In this document: positions 34,913 to 43,604 of the stretch, piece after piece
Layout: the number at the start of each line of letters is the position of its first letter
How positions within the stretch are numbered: position 1 is the stretch's first letter
Source of the DNA: Rhizobium sophorae
Lineage (GTDB): Bacteria > Pseudomonadota > Alphaproteobacteria > Rhizobiales > Rhizobiaceae
Length of the DNA: 64,000 nucleotides
NCBI RefSeq assembly: GCF_013087515.1
Contig: NZ_JABFCN010000002.1
Coordinates: forward strand, 1-64,000
Reading direction: 5' to 3'
Notes under the pieces: model-generated
The model's input: the letters and a program-made list of their open reading frames with translations, nothing else
What the model was told of the DNA's origin: nothing
Database searches by the model: none
Made by a program: the position numbers and the translations under genes

Positions 34913-35253
34913 ATCCATGTCCCGCGGGAGGCCCATGATCTTGAAACGCATTTAACGATTTAAGCATCAGTCCAACCGATCTGGTGGCTGCTCGGCGGTT
35001 TAATTCCTCCCTCGCAGCAGTTCCTCGGTTTCATACAGGCCATCGCTGGAACGCTCGCCTGGTCCGCGCCACGCTGAGGCTGCACTGCGCAATGCCCGAC
35101 CTGCGACGATGGCGCACCAAAATTTCTCGCCATTTCAACCTAAGCGAGGTCGGTGTCCGGGCTTGATTTCGTAGAGGGCGGCAGCATGACAGCGATGACG
35201 CGGTATTTACGCGACTGTCATCACATAACAAGTAGCGATCTTGAGAGGGGCCA
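34913..35253. other. Intergenic stretch without a recognisable gene
   Basis: About 340 bases between convergent genes. Short open frames are present on both strands but none has a family signature or ribosome site. No clear hairpin was found. Confidence 0.5.
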
Positions 35254-36138
35254 TCAGGCCGATGCGTCGATCATCTGTAAAAGCCGCTTGGCGTTCTTGA
35301 TCGAATAGCCATCGCGATCGTTGTTGAAATAGGCCCACACGATCTTAGCGCCAGACAGCTTGATTCGCTCCACCCACACCGTCAATTCGGCATCGCTGTA
35401 GTCATGGCGGTACCATTGTTTGATCCCATGGAAGCGGATGTAGATGTCGTCGGCTGTCCGAACAAGCTCATCCGGCAACCGGGGACCACTGCATGAACAG
35501 AAGATCGCGCCTGCAGCTTTAAACGCACTATAAACATCCTCATTCCACCAGCTCTTGTGACGGAATTCGACGACGTTCTTGCGACGGGGATCCAGCTGCG
35601 ACAAGATCATTTGCAACATGTCTGGGGAGTAGCGCACGCTCGGTGGAAGCTGAAACAGAAAACATCCCATCTGCACTCCAAGAACGTCTGCGATGTATCC
35701 GAAATCCTCAATGAGGGCGTGGGTATCTTCGAAGCGTTTGATATGCGTGATGAGCTCGCACACCTTGATTGTATAGACGAAGCTCGGCTCGGCCTGACGT
35801 TTCCATGTCTTGACAGTTGCCGCCGTCGGCCAGGAATAGAATGGGGCATTGAGCTCGACGGTCTTGAAATTGTCCTGGTAGATCGAAAACAATTGATTGG
35901 AGGGAGCGTCGGTCGGGTAAAAATGGCCCTTCCAGTGCCAGTAATACCACCCGGAGCAGCCAATATGGACCCGCCAGGCTACATTGTCACCGGAGGTGAT
36001 CACAGTCAGCGGATCGCTCGCCAGACGGGCTAGATGCATTTTAGCGGCGCGCACAATGTTGGCATCGCGCTGTTTTTGGCGGCGCTCGGCGCGCCGTGCC
36101 CGCCGACTTTCAATCTCTTCAGCAGTGCGCTTTATCAT
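35254..36138 (-). CDS. DUF72 (YecE-like) TIM-barrel protein
   Basis: 294 residues from ATG 36138. A basic helical head (RRARRAERRQKQRDANIVRA) precedes the DUF72 barrel: VHIGCSGWYYWHWKGHFYP, TVELNAPFYSWP, FVYTIKVCELITHIKRFED, VVEFRHKSWWNEDVYSAF and VWAYFNNDRDGYSIKNA. These motifs define the family, whose barrel is related to AP endonucleases but has no proven activity. The basic head is longer than usual and might bind nucleic acid. No EcfG motif is visible upstream. Confidence 0.88.
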   Translation of the reverse strand: MIKRTAEEIESRRARRAERRQKQRDANIVRAAKMHLARLASDPLTVITSGDNVAWRVHIGCSGWYYWHWKGHFYPTDAPSNQLFSIYQDNFKTVELNAPFYSWPTAATVKTWKRQAEPSFVYTIKVCELITHIKRFEDTHALIEDFGYIADVLGVQMGCFLFQLPPSVRYSPDMLQMILSQLDPRRKNVVEFRHKSWWNEDVYSAFKAAGAIFCSCSGPRLPDELVRTADDIYIRFHGIKQWYRHDYSDAELTVWVERIKLSGAKIVWAYFNNDRDGYSIKNAKRLLQMIDASA

Positions 36139-36340
36139 TTGGTATCCGTGCGAAGCGCTTCGGCGCAAGACAATGGGAAAATCTGATCAAATCCTCGACA
36201 TTTTTGCACGACCCAAGCGGTCCGGATCATCCTGTATCAACATTGTTATTTGATGTCGTAACGCAGCCGCCGCATCGGTGTTCAAAATGGGTGTTGACTC
36301 GTTCATGCGCATTCGAGCGCTGGAATAGCCTGGCGGAGCG

Positions 36341-36786
36341 CTAGCTTTTGAATCGGAGCGCCTCGACGAGCAGCGCGAACGCAGCCGTATGCTGGCGTCG
36401 GCTCGGGTAATAGAGATTATAGCCGGAGAACGGCTGACACCAATCGTCAAGAACTATAGGCGAGCGCCAAGCCGTCCAAGGCAGCGGCTCCAGCATTTCG
36501 CCGTCGTTAATGATCAAAGGGCCGTTCACCCTGACCTGGAGTTCTTCCCCGTCGCGTTCGAGCTCCCAGGCATAAAGCCCTCCGCCGGTAGTCTGCCGAT
36601 AGCTTACGCCCCGATGCTCACCGAGATTGCGAGGGTTTGCAGGATTTTGCGCTTCGCGAAATAGGATGGCGATCCGACAACGGCGCCAACGCGGATACCC
36701 GCGTCGAACCGGCTGCCCAGACCGTTGCAAACCTCACCCTTCGGCGGGCCCAAACGCAACCTTGGCGACGATGCCTTCAAGGTCAT
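36341..36786 (-). pseudogene. LysR-family regulator, effector-domain remnant
   Basis: In one frame the minus strand reads GGLYAWELERDGEELQVRVN, GPLIINDGEML and then VLDDWCQPFSGYNLYYPSRR to ALLVEALRFKS, the end of a LysR effector domain with about 20 central residues missing. In another frame just upstream it reads FDAGIRVGAVVGSPSYFAK, also LysR. The DNA-binding head is gone. At least one frameshift and one deletion are needed to explain it. It abuts the scrambled channel domain at 36783. Confidence 0.75.
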
Positions 36787-36893
36787 GTCTGATCGCCAAT
36801 ATCGCCCTTGCGGCAGATCACGGCACCTGCGGCGAGTTCCACTGGATGGTCGGGTGTCGCCACGGTGACCCGCCCCTCGACAATGAAGAACAT
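36783..36893 (-). pseudogene. Inverted piece of a cyclic-nucleotide-binding domain
   Basis: The minus strand encodes MFFIVEGRVTVATPDHPVEL followed by AAGAVICRKGDIGDQ and a stop. Both are recognisable parts of the cyclic-nucleotide-binding domain of MlotiK1-type potassium channels, but in the family the second block comes before the first. The rest of the same domain lies on the plus strand immediately downstream. It therefore looks as though two adjacent blocks were each inverted in place. Confidence 0.65.
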
Positions 36894-37116
36894 CGGTGCC
36901 GGAAACTTCATTGGCGAGATGGCGCTAATCAATGGCGAACCGCGCTCCGCAGCAACCGAGGTATCGCAGCTGCCGCTCTACGCCGTGGATTTCCAGATGT
37001 TGTCGAACAGTAGTCCGGAGATCGCGGAGACCCATCCGCAAGACGGCGCTGGAGCGGCGGGGCGGGCCGCCGAAGGAAATCCAAGCCTGGTGGCTGCGGC
37101 CTGGGTTACGCATTGA
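36894..37116 (+). pseudogene. C-terminal piece of a MlotiK1-like cyclic-nucleotide-binding domain
   Basis: The plus strand reads GAGNFIGEMALINGEPRSAA, then LYAVDFQMLSNSSPEIAET. The next codons IRKTALERR continue in another frame. This is the phosphate-binding cassette (GEMALINGEPRSA) and last helices of a cyclic-nucleotide-gated potassium channel. The membrane part is absent. With the inverted piece upstream it is clearly non-functional. Confidence 0.7.
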
Positions 37117-37291
37117 CCGACTCATAGCGCAGGATAACTGCGCGGGCGGAGAGCGTCGGCCGGCTCATGATGCTCCCTGCGAGATTAATCTTCAGCCCCG
37201 TATGCTGGACTTCGTCGAGGTAAGACAGGGGGCGAAGGAATGATCAAGGCGTCCCGCCCGAAACCGGTTGTTCTCCGATCCGACGACAGTA

Positions 37292-37316
37292 GGAACTTTC
37301 ATGTCGCGGCCGTGTT
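37292..37316 (+). promoter_or_regulatory. EcfG-type promoter for the vWA-kinase-phosphatase operon
   Basis: GGAAC (37292-37296) and TGTT (37313-37316) are 16 bases apart, 56 bases before the first gene of the operon. Confidence 0.6.
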
Positions 37317-37371
37317 GTCGTTACGGCGCTGGCAGATCTGCCGCGTAACACCAAACTATTGGAGCTGACTG

Positions 37372-38268
37372 ATGAGTGATACGGAGCAACCGGACCAACA
37401 GACGCCTCCTACCCCGGGGTGCCCAGCTCCCGCCGCGACACCAACCTCAACCGGGCCGATCTCGTCCACACCAGATGAGCCGACGGTAGAGGCGTCGGTA
37501 GACAGCGCGCCGGCATTATCAGCCGACAGCCAGACCCTGCAGGAGCGTCCAAAAACCAAAGGCGTGGCTGATATTGTCTTCCTCGTCGACGTTACCGGCA
37601 GCATGGAATCCTGCATCGACGCACTGCGGCGAAATATCGAAGCCTTTATTGACTCTTTGAGCCAAGGCGACCCGAACAACGCCGCCCCTGTCAAAGATTG
37701 GCGCGGCAAGGTTGTCGGCTATCGTGACATTGAGGCAGCCGAAGCCGAAGGCCTGCCATGGATCGTCGACAATGACTTCGTGCGCGATGCCAGCGCGCTC
37801 AAGGCGCAGCTTGGCACACTACAGGCAAACGGCGGCGGGGACGAGCCGGAGTCGCTTCTCGATGCTCTTTATAAGGTTGCCTCTATGGAGGCTGTGCCGA
37901 AGGGTTCTCAGACGGAGGATCCGGCGAAATGGCGCTATAGAAGCGATGCGGCGCGTGTTGTCATCGTGTTCACCGATGCTTCATTCAAGGAGACCATGAG
38001 CATTGCCGAGGCAAAGGGCGGTTCGTTGCAGGACGTGGCTAACCTTGTCATGGCCAACCGAATTATTCTCAGCCTCTTTGCCCCGAATTTCGAGGGCTAC
38101 GATAGACTGAGCCAGATCGACAAGTCGGAATGGGAGGTGGTGGAATACGAAGGGCTGAACCCGCAGGAGGCGCTCCAGAAATTTACCTCCGACCCGGTTA
38201 ACTTCCGTAACACCTTGAAGCAGTTGGCCGCCAGCGTATCCCGGTCGGCAGCGACCGTGGCGCTTTAG
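37372..38268 (+). CDS. vWA-domain protein (first gene of kinase/phosphatase operon)
   Basis: 298 residues. The first 60 are a Pro/Thr-rich, probably disordered tail. The vWA domain follows with a MIDAS metal site of the DxTxS type (DIVFLVDVTGSMES, Asp73, Thr75, Ser77), GGGDEPESLLDALYK and VVIVFTDASF. No signal peptide is seen, so it is cytosolic. vWA proteins of this kind are found with protein kinases and phosphatases in TerY-P-like systems, where they act as metal-dependent binding modules. GGAG precedes ATG 37372. It is 19 bases upstream of the kinase gene. Confidence 0.88.
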   Translation: MSDTEQPDQQTPPTPGCPAPAATPTSTGPISSTPDEPTVEASVDSAPALSADSQTLQERPKTKGVADIVFLVDVTGSMESCIDALRRNIEAFIDSLSQGDPNNAAPVKDWRGKVVGYRDIEAAEAEGLPWIVDNDFVRDASALKAQLGTLQANGGGDEPESLLDALYKVASMEAVPKGSQTEDPAKWRYRSDAARVVIVFTDASFKETMSIAEAKGGSLQDVANLVMANRIILSLFAPNFEGYDRLSQIDKSEWEVVEYEGLNPQEALQKFTSDPVNFRNTLKQLAASVSRSAATVAL

Positions 38269-38287
38269 CCCGATTGTCCCGAAAGCC

Positions 38288-39598
38288 ATGGCCAAGAAAC
38301 TGAAAATCGGCGACCGCATCCGGCAGTATCGCGTCACGAAAGTCTTCGGACCGGGAATGATGGCTATTTCCTATGGAGCTGAGACTTCTACCGGTGAGAA
38401 GGTTTTTCTCAAGCAGTACAAGTCCCCTGCTCCGACGGTTGTCTGGTATAGGGATTTCATCGCTTATCAGAACGAGCTCGGTGCACGCGTCCGGAATGGC
38501 CGCGCTGCTCAATTTGCGGTGCGCCAGGTCGATGCATTCGAAGAGATCTGGGGCGGGCCTTGCTACTTTCAGGCATTCGAGTTCGTCGAGAATGGTGCAG
38601 ACCTGCAGCAAAAGCTCGATGAGGAGCGGGAGCAGCATCGTCGCACCGAGGAGGCCGCAACTCGTGCCACGGTTTGGGCACGTCACCTCACATGGTCCAA
38701 GGTGTTCATGACGGGTATTGCGGCATTGCACGAATCCAAGGTCGTCCACGCAGATCTCAAGCCGGCGAACGCATATTTGATCACAGACCCGTCGATCAGC
38801 TCCGGCTACCAGCTTAAGCTGATCGATATGGACTTCTCCTTGTTGGCTGACCGCCGCGCGCCCTGGCACGGGCATCAGGGTTATGTTGGCACTGACAACT
38901 ATCGATCTCCCGAACATATGACGCGCGGTGCTATTCCGGGACTGGCTTCGGATATTTTCACCTGCGGCCTGATGCTTTACGAACTTCTCGCCGGCCATCA
39001 TCCGTACTGGACCGAGGACCAGGCTGATTATGCAAAGCTCGTGCAAAGCTATGCCGCCAAACCTCCGGCACTTGCCGGGTTGATGCCGGCACCTGCGAGC
39101 AATGCCGAGGTCAGTTCCGTCCTCCACCGATGCCTGTCTCCAGATCCAGCTGCGAGACCGACGGCCGCGGAAGTTCGGGCTGCTTTGAGTGGACGCGGCG
39201 CAGGCTCTGCCGTCTCCGGACAGAAAGCTCCTGCATCGACAACAAAAGGCATCACTCCTCCCGCTTCGGCAGAGCTGATCATCTCCGAGAGGATCGAATT
39301 GCTTGATGCGGACGGACGCTCGCTTCATATCGGGGTGATGACGGAACTTGGCAAACCCCTGTTGCGGCAGTTCGGGCCGGAAAGCGAGTTCTGGGATAAT
39401 CGCCAATGTGTCCTGGAACGAAATCCTGCACGGCAATGGGTGGTATCTCCCGTGGCGGGTGCGACCAATGAAACACTCGTGAACGGCCTGACCCTGACAG
39501 CTCCCCGTCCGCTCAGGCAAGGTGATCGAATTGCGGTCGGCCGCCAAGCCAAAGGCATCGCCAAGATGCCCCTTACGGTGCGGGCGCTCAACAAATGA
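38288..39598 (+). CDS. Ser/Thr protein kinase with C-terminal FHA-like domain
   Basis: 436 residues. The kinase domain (about 10-310) has the ATP lysine in KVFLKQY (Lys42), the catalytic loop VVHADLKPANAYL (Asp156, Lys158, Asn161; HAD replaces HRD), and DFS in place of DFG (MDFSLLAD). The activation segment contains GYVGTDNYRSPEHMTRG. Residues about 345-430 resemble an FHA phosphothreonine-binding domain (NETLVNGLTLTAPRPLRQGD and RIAVGRQ). No membrane segment is present. It should phosphorylate partners inside the operon. It overlaps the phosphatase gene by four bases. An antisense open frame of 553 codons is a shadow. Confidence 0.9.
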   Translation: MAKKLKIGDRIRQYRVTKVFGPGMMAISYGAETSTGEKVFLKQYKSPAPTVVWYRDFIAYQNELGARVRNGRAAQFAVRQVDAFEEIWGGPCYFQAFEFVENGADLQQKLDEEREQHRRTEEAATRATVWARHLTWSKVFMTGIAALHESKVVHADLKPANAYLITDPSISSGYQLKLIDMDFSLLADRRAPWHGHQGYVGTDNYRSPEHMTRGAIPGLASDIFTCGLMLYELLAGHHPYWTEDQADYAKLVQSYAAKPPALAGLMPAPASNAEVSSVLHRCLSPDPAARPTAAEVRAALSGRGAGSAVSGQKAPASTTKGITPPASAELIISERIELLDADGRSLHIGVMTELGKPLLRQFGPESEFWDNRQCVLERNPARQWVVSPVAGATNETLVNGLTLTAPRPLRQGDRIAVGRQAKGIAKMPLTVRALNK

Positions 39599-40956
39599 CC
39601 TCGGCCGGCGGACGTGAAGTGCCCGAGTCCGATCCTCCCTGCGAGCAGCCGGCGCTAGCAGAGGCTCATCCGGTGATGACCGATGTGCCCAAAGATGAAC
39701 CAGGAGCGCCGGGTCCTTCCAGTTCCCTCGGCGCGCTTGCCGCAGATGTTCCAGCTGCAGGACCCGAACCTCCTGCGCCGTTGGATGGAGAGCCTGCGTC
39801 CAGGTCGGAAAGCCTGCCGTCTGACCAGGATCTTTCAAAGGTGGCGGCCTTTGCTCCATTAGAAATCGTCGAGGTGAATGACCTTGATTGGAACGCTGTC
39901 CTCAACCGGGCCAGCCCGTCTTCCGTCCGCTCCGAAATTCGGTCGACGGTTGAAAGAATGGAGGGTCTGCTTGACCTTGCCGATGGGCCTGGCATGTTGT
40001 TCGACAAATTCCGCGCCGATCCCACCGACAAAGTCATCAAGATTTCTGACTTCGATGCCGAAATCCCGCTGTGGATCATCGGCGACTTGCATGGTGATCT
40101 TCTGGCGCTCGAGGCTGCACTTGCGGCAATGCGGCAGCCGGACCTGCAGCCCGGAGAAGGTCCACCTCGGATCCTGTTTCTTGGCGATCTCTTCGATGAC
40201 GAGGGTTTTAGCCTCGAAATCCTTCTCCGCGTATTTGAACTGATCGTAGACGCGCCCGACCGCGTGTGCGCCATCGCCGGCAATCACGACGAAGCACTGT
40301 CTTACGATGGCGTCCGATTTTCCTCGAGCGTGACGCCATCGGACTTTGCCGACTTCCTCAACGCCAACCTCACCCACGAATGGATCGAGCGGGCCGGTAA
40401 GCTTGCCGTGCGCCTGTTTACGAACGCTCCGCGCGCACTCTTCTTTCCCGACGGATTGCTTGCCGCCCACGGAGGCTTTCCGCTGGTTGACTTGCATCCC
40501 GGCCTCGCTGAATCGGGGGATTGGAACAACCCGATGTCCCTGTCTGATTTTGTATGGACAAGGGCCCATCCGAAAGCCCGCAGGAAGCTGCCAAACCGCT
40601 TCTCCCGCGGGAGCCAGTTCGGCTACGAGGACTTCGCTGCTTTCTGCTCTTTGAGTTCCGGTCTCGGACGGCCCGTCACACATATGGTACGCGGCCATGA
40701 TCACGTGGAAGAAAGGTATGCGAGCTTCCCCGCCTATCGGGCTAATCCGCTGCTCACGACCGTCGCCCTTTCGCGTCGGTTGAGCCGCGAGGCATTCGGG
40801 CCCTACGAGCGGGTTCCAACTATGGCGCGATATGTCGAAGGAGCCCTGCCGAGCGTGTATCGGTTGCACATTCCCGCGGAAATGATCCGTGCCTGTTATC
40901 CTCAGCCGGCCGCCGACAGCATCGACTATCCCCCGAGCCAGGAGCCTCAACCATGA
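39595..40956 (+). CDS. PPP-family Ser/Thr protein phosphatase (calcineurin-like)
   Basis: 453 residues. A Pro/Ala-rich head of about 90 residues is followed by the metallophosphatase core: GDLHGD (163-168), GDLFDD (197-202), GNHDE (229-233), HGGFPLVDL and VRGHDHVEERY. All metal ligands of the PPP family are there. It should reverse phosphorylation made by the adjacent kinase. TerY-P-type systems usually use a PP2C phosphatase, so a PPP enzyme in this position is a variant. Both ends overlap neighbours by four bases (ATGA), showing tight translational coupling. Confidence 0.88.
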   Translation: MTSAGGREVPESDPPCEQPALAEAHPVMTDVPKDEPGAPGPSSSLGALAADVPAAGPEPPAPLDGEPASRSESLPSDQDLSKVAAFAPLEIVEVNDLDWNAVLNRASPSSVRSEIRSTVERMEGLLDLADGPGMLFDKFRADPTDKVIKISDFDAEIPLWIIGDLHGDLLALEAALAAMRQPDLQPGEGPPRILFLGDLFDDEGFSLEILLRVFELIVDAPDRVCAIAGNHDEALSYDGVRFSSSVTPSDFADFLNANLTHEWIERAGKLAVRLFTNAPRALFFPDGLLAAHGGFPLVDLHPGLAESGDWNNPMSLSDFVWTRAHPKARRKLPNRFSRGSQFGYEDFAAFCSLSSGLGRPVTHMVRGHDHVEERYASFPAYRANPLLTTVALSRRLSREAFGPYERVPTMARYVEGALPSVYRLHIPAEMIRACYPQPAADSIDYPPSQEPQP

Positions 40957-41507
40957 CAGGGGTCATCCTGCGTTGTCCAAACTGCGGCACCTCCACTGCG
41001 ACTTCCGGTGAGTGCGAGGCCTGCCACGAGGCACAAGTCCGCTTCTACTGTACGAACCATAACCCGGGGCATTGGTTAGATGCACCCGCATGTCCGCAAT
41101 GCGGCGCAAAGTTTGGCGATCCGCGTCCTGCGGCACCGTCGGTGCCCCCTCCCGTTCGCCCACGTCCCCGCGCGGAACCACCACCACCGCTGGATACGAG
41201 TCCCGGGCCATGGGGTCGGAGAGAGCGACGGAGGTCTGCCCGCCCTGAAGCGGAGACCGACCGCGCCTCAGCGGGCGACATCCGCACGACAAAAATGCTG
41301 GAGATGCTTCGAGCCCTCTCCCGCGCCGGTCGTATCACTCGAAGGTCAACCTATCCGGTTCCGGAAGCGCCACCTGCAAGGGCAGCAGCGGCGGGGTGCC
41401 TGATGCGCTTTATGCTCCTCGTGATGTTCCTGTTCATCATCTTGCCGCTGATATTTTCCCTGATAGGAGGCTCTCTACTTGGCGTACTCGACGGCTATTA
41501 CTTCTGA
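40953..41507 (+). CDS. Zinc-ribbon protein with C-terminal membrane anchor
   Basis: 184 residues. The N-terminal 55 residues carry paired cysteines (LRCPNCGTSTATSGECEACH, then FYCTNHNPGHWLDAPACPQC), consistent with two zinc ribbons. A Pro/Arg-rich linker follows, and a strong membrane helix (FMLLVMFLFIILPLIFSLI) ends the protein near residues 150-170. It may anchor the vWA-kinase-phosphatase complex at the inner membrane and recognise a ligand or nucleic acid. No known family name is offered. It is the last gene of the operon. Confidence 0.8.
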   Translation: MTGVILRCPNCGTSTATSGECEACHEAQVRFYCTNHNPGHWLDAPACPQCGAKFGDPRPAAPSVPPPVRPRPRAEPPPPLDTSPGPWGRRERRRSARPEAETDRASAGDIRTTKMLEMLRALSRAGRITRRSTYPVPEAPPARAAAAGCLMRFMLLVMFLFIILPLIFSLIGGSLLGVLDGYYF

Positions 41508-41911
41508 GGATCGACGACCACGCACGCTCCAAGCGGCTGAGGCCGGATGTCCGCGCCACCCGATCTGTTTTTTTACCTTATACGTGCCGCTCCAGCCGCG
41601 GCCGTGCGGATGGCTAACACGATCCCGCCAATCCTTGCTCCACGAGAGCAGGAGCTGAGCGTCAAAGAGCTAAGGCCGTGATGATGCAGTTGACCGCATA
41701 CGGAACCCGCGGTGGAGGCAGTAGCCTTAACTCATACGATGCCGTTTGCAACGGCAATTTCGACGACGACGAGCCGCTTCTGGACACCCGACATTAGCCG
41801 CATATGGATCAAGATTCGTCTGCAAAGATACTGCCTGCGGATCGCGCATCATGAGGCATGTTCATTTATAAGAATTCTGATATCTTCCGCGATCGAACGG
41901 GAGTGGGTGTT
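41508..41911. other. Intergenic stretch without a recognisable gene
   Basis: About 400 bases after the kinase operon. A long plus-strand open frame from 41712 shows no family features and runs out of frame through the next small gene. I see no terminator with a clear T tract. Confidence 0.5.
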
Positions 41912-42139
41912 ATGTTTACCGCAAGTTTGGTACCGGAAGCCTATTACTGGGCGCGTTCATCAAAGCACTTCGACGGGAAGCTCACCGTCGTGCAGGTCTC
42001 GACTGTCTTCGGGGAAGAGCCCAATTACTGGACACTTGCACTGCCTGGCACTGACCAGCACGCTATGCCGTCCGATTTTGAGATCATCGGGCCGGTGGTA
42101 CCCCCGGAGAAATACCCGATGCGGCAGGCCGCCGAATAG
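41912..42139 (+). CDS. Small hypothetical protein
   Basis: 75 residues from ATG 41912, with GGGAG about eight bases upstream; an in-frame ATG at 41858 is also open. The sequence (TASLVPEAYYWARSSKHFDG; EEPNYWTLALPGTDQH) is soluble and aromatic-rich. I recall similar short rhizobial proteins of unknown function. It stands alone between the kinase operon and the IS66 remnant. Confidence 0.55.
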   Translation: MFTASLVPEAYYWARSSKHFDGKLTVVQVSTVFGEEPNYWTLALPGTDQHAMPSDFEIIGPVVPPEKYPMRQAAE

Positions 42140-42379
42140 TTCTTACGGACGCAAGCGTTCTCAGATCCCCGCAATAAAAAATAGCTCTCCTGAACAAGAG
42201 GGGTTTCGCGCATCTAAGTGCGATCCGGCGCTGAGATGTTCGTGGACATCTATACTCTTCGTGTCTTGTCCAGATTGGCGAAATGGAGCATCGATCGTAA
42301 CCGGTGTTCCACTCCCTCGTTGTCCTTCATGACCTGATCTGTGATCGGTTTTCCATGGACGAGCAACGGGAGTTTCTCC

Positions 42380-42775
42380 ATGGAGAGTACATTGGAGTTT
42401 CTCACAACCAGGAAGTCTGGACGCGAGTTTCACCGGCATTGGCCTGATGAGGTCAAGGCACAGATCGTGTCGGAGAGCCTCCGGCCCGGCGCGAAGGTGA
42501 ATGAGGTCACCGAACGCTTTGGATTGCGGGCGAATCGCCTTTCGACTTGGCGGACAATGGCGCGGCAGGGCAAGCTGGTTCTGCCTGCACCCGAAGATGC
42601 GGTGGAGTTCGCAGCGGTAGTCGTCGATCCGCCCGTGGTGGAGCCGCTGATCAATCGGCAGGATAAGACTAGCCGCCCCGAGATCATTGTCGGTTCGGTC
42701 ACGATCCGCCTGGAAGAGGGCGCGTCTGTCGCCCGTATCGCCGCCGTAGCCCGTGCCTGCGCGGTCCCGGCATGA
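42380..42775 (+). CDS. tnpA: IS66 family accessory protein TnpA
   Basis: 131 residues from ATG 42380, GGGAG upstream. The helix-turn-helix region reads FHRHWPDEVKAQIVSESLRP and KVNEVTERFGLRANRLSTWR, and the C-terminal block is VGSVTIRLEEGASVARIAAV, as in IS66 OrfA proteins. It would bind the element ends with TnpB and TnpC. With tnpC absent it has no known job here. The frame is complete and its stop overlaps the tnpB start (ATGA). Confidence 0.85.
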   Translation: MESTLEFLTTRKSGREFHRHWPDEVKAQIVSESLRPGAKVNEVTERFGLRANRLSTWRTMARQGKLVLPAPEDAVEFAAVVVDPPVVEPLINRQDKTSRPEIIVGSVTIRLEEGASVARIAAVARACAVPA

Positions 42776-42918
42776 TCTTTCCGTCGAACCGGGTTCGGAT
42801 CATGGTGGCGACCAAACCGGTCGACTTCCGCAAGGGCCACGATGGCCTGGCGGCGCTGGTCAAAAACGAGCTGCACAGCAGGTTTGCTTTCACTTCCGCG
42901 CAGCGGGGAGTATCCTGA
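42772..42918 (+). pseudogene. tnpB: Truncated IS66 tnpB
   Basis: The gene begins with the canonical IS66 OrfB start MIFPSNRVRIMVATKPVDFR and KGHDGLAALVKNELH, then loses homology and stops after 48 codons; the family length is about 115. The deletion point near 42880 also marks the loss of tnpC. Confidence 0.85.
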
Positions 42919-43095
42919 TAGGGCCAATTTTGACCCGCCTTCCCATGTGCCTCCACGCATCACGGTGATGGCCCTTCAGGCGCAGGTTGGTAGCAAAAAC
43001 AACTAATCGAGGTATCGGAAAAAATCGCGCGTTCTTGGTAATCAGTGCGCAACCTCCCGGCGTTTTTCGAGGGGCCGCCTCTAAGGAGGTATGCT

Positions 43096-43452
43096 ATGAC
43101 ACTCGCCACATCAACAGTATCCCTGATCATACTTGGGGCGATCTCTGTCTCCACTATCGTTCGAACCGACGCCCATGAAGCGAAGAGCGGCTGGACCTAC
43201 CCTCCGGCGTGCTGCAAGGCTCAGTGTTTGCTTGGAGATTGTGAGTCCATTCCCACTCAGGGCATCAGTCGAGGGCCTCACGGCTTTTCCGTCTTTCTGC
43301 ATGCGGGCGACCACCACCTCGTGACAAAACCACACCTGTTCTTCATTCCGTATGGGGACGAAATCCCCTCCGGCGATGGGCGGTATCATATCTGCCTTCA
43401 TCCCACGGAAGACGACGTGAACTGTTTCTTCTCGCCGCCTGACAGTACCTAA
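43096..43452 (+). CDS. Secreted cysteine-containing protein, unknown function
   Basis: 118 residues. ATG 43096 is preceded by AAGGAGGT (43083-43090), an unusually strong ribosome site. A signal peptide (LATSTVSLIILGAISVSTIV) ends before DAHEAKSG. The mature protein has five cysteines (YPPACCKAQCLLGDC and YHICLHPTEDDVNC), suggesting disulfides in the periplasm, and histidines near GDHHLVTKPHLF. Similar uncharacterised proteins occur in rhizobia; no function is known. It may be followed by the hairpin at 43605-43656. Confidence 0.75.
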   Translation: MTLATSTVSLIILGAISVSTIVRTDAHEAKSGWTYPPACCKAQCLLGDCESIPTQGISRGPHGFSVFLHAGDHHLVTKPHLFFIPYGDEIPSGDGRYHICLHPTEDDVNCFFSPPDST

Positions 43453-43604
43453 CCACCTTTGAAGCTGCCGCCCCTTCGTAGCGGCGTCCTCGAAACCGCA
43501 GAAAGCATAGTGGTCAAGGTGCGGGAGGGACTGCGCTTACTGATGACCGACCGTGGGGCGATGGCGCTCCACTAGGTGTCGCCTTCACCTCTCGACAAAA
43601 GCTT

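Larger units (their letters stand above)
42380..42918 (+). mobile_element. IS66-family insertion sequence remnant
   Basis: An intact-looking tnpA is followed by a tnpB cut after about 36 codons; tnpC, the transposase proper, is missing. I could not find terminal inverted repeats or a target duplication. It is a deletion relic at the edge of a decayed region. Confidence 0.75.

Noticed and set aside
38198..39859. A 553-codon open frame antisense to the kinase gene
   Set aside because: It mirrors the third-codon GC bias of the real kinase gene, has no motif, and the sense strand has complete kinase signatures.
39859..40950. A 363-codon open frame antisense to the phosphatase gene
   Set aside because: No family motif and no ribosome site; the sense gene has all PPP metal motifs.
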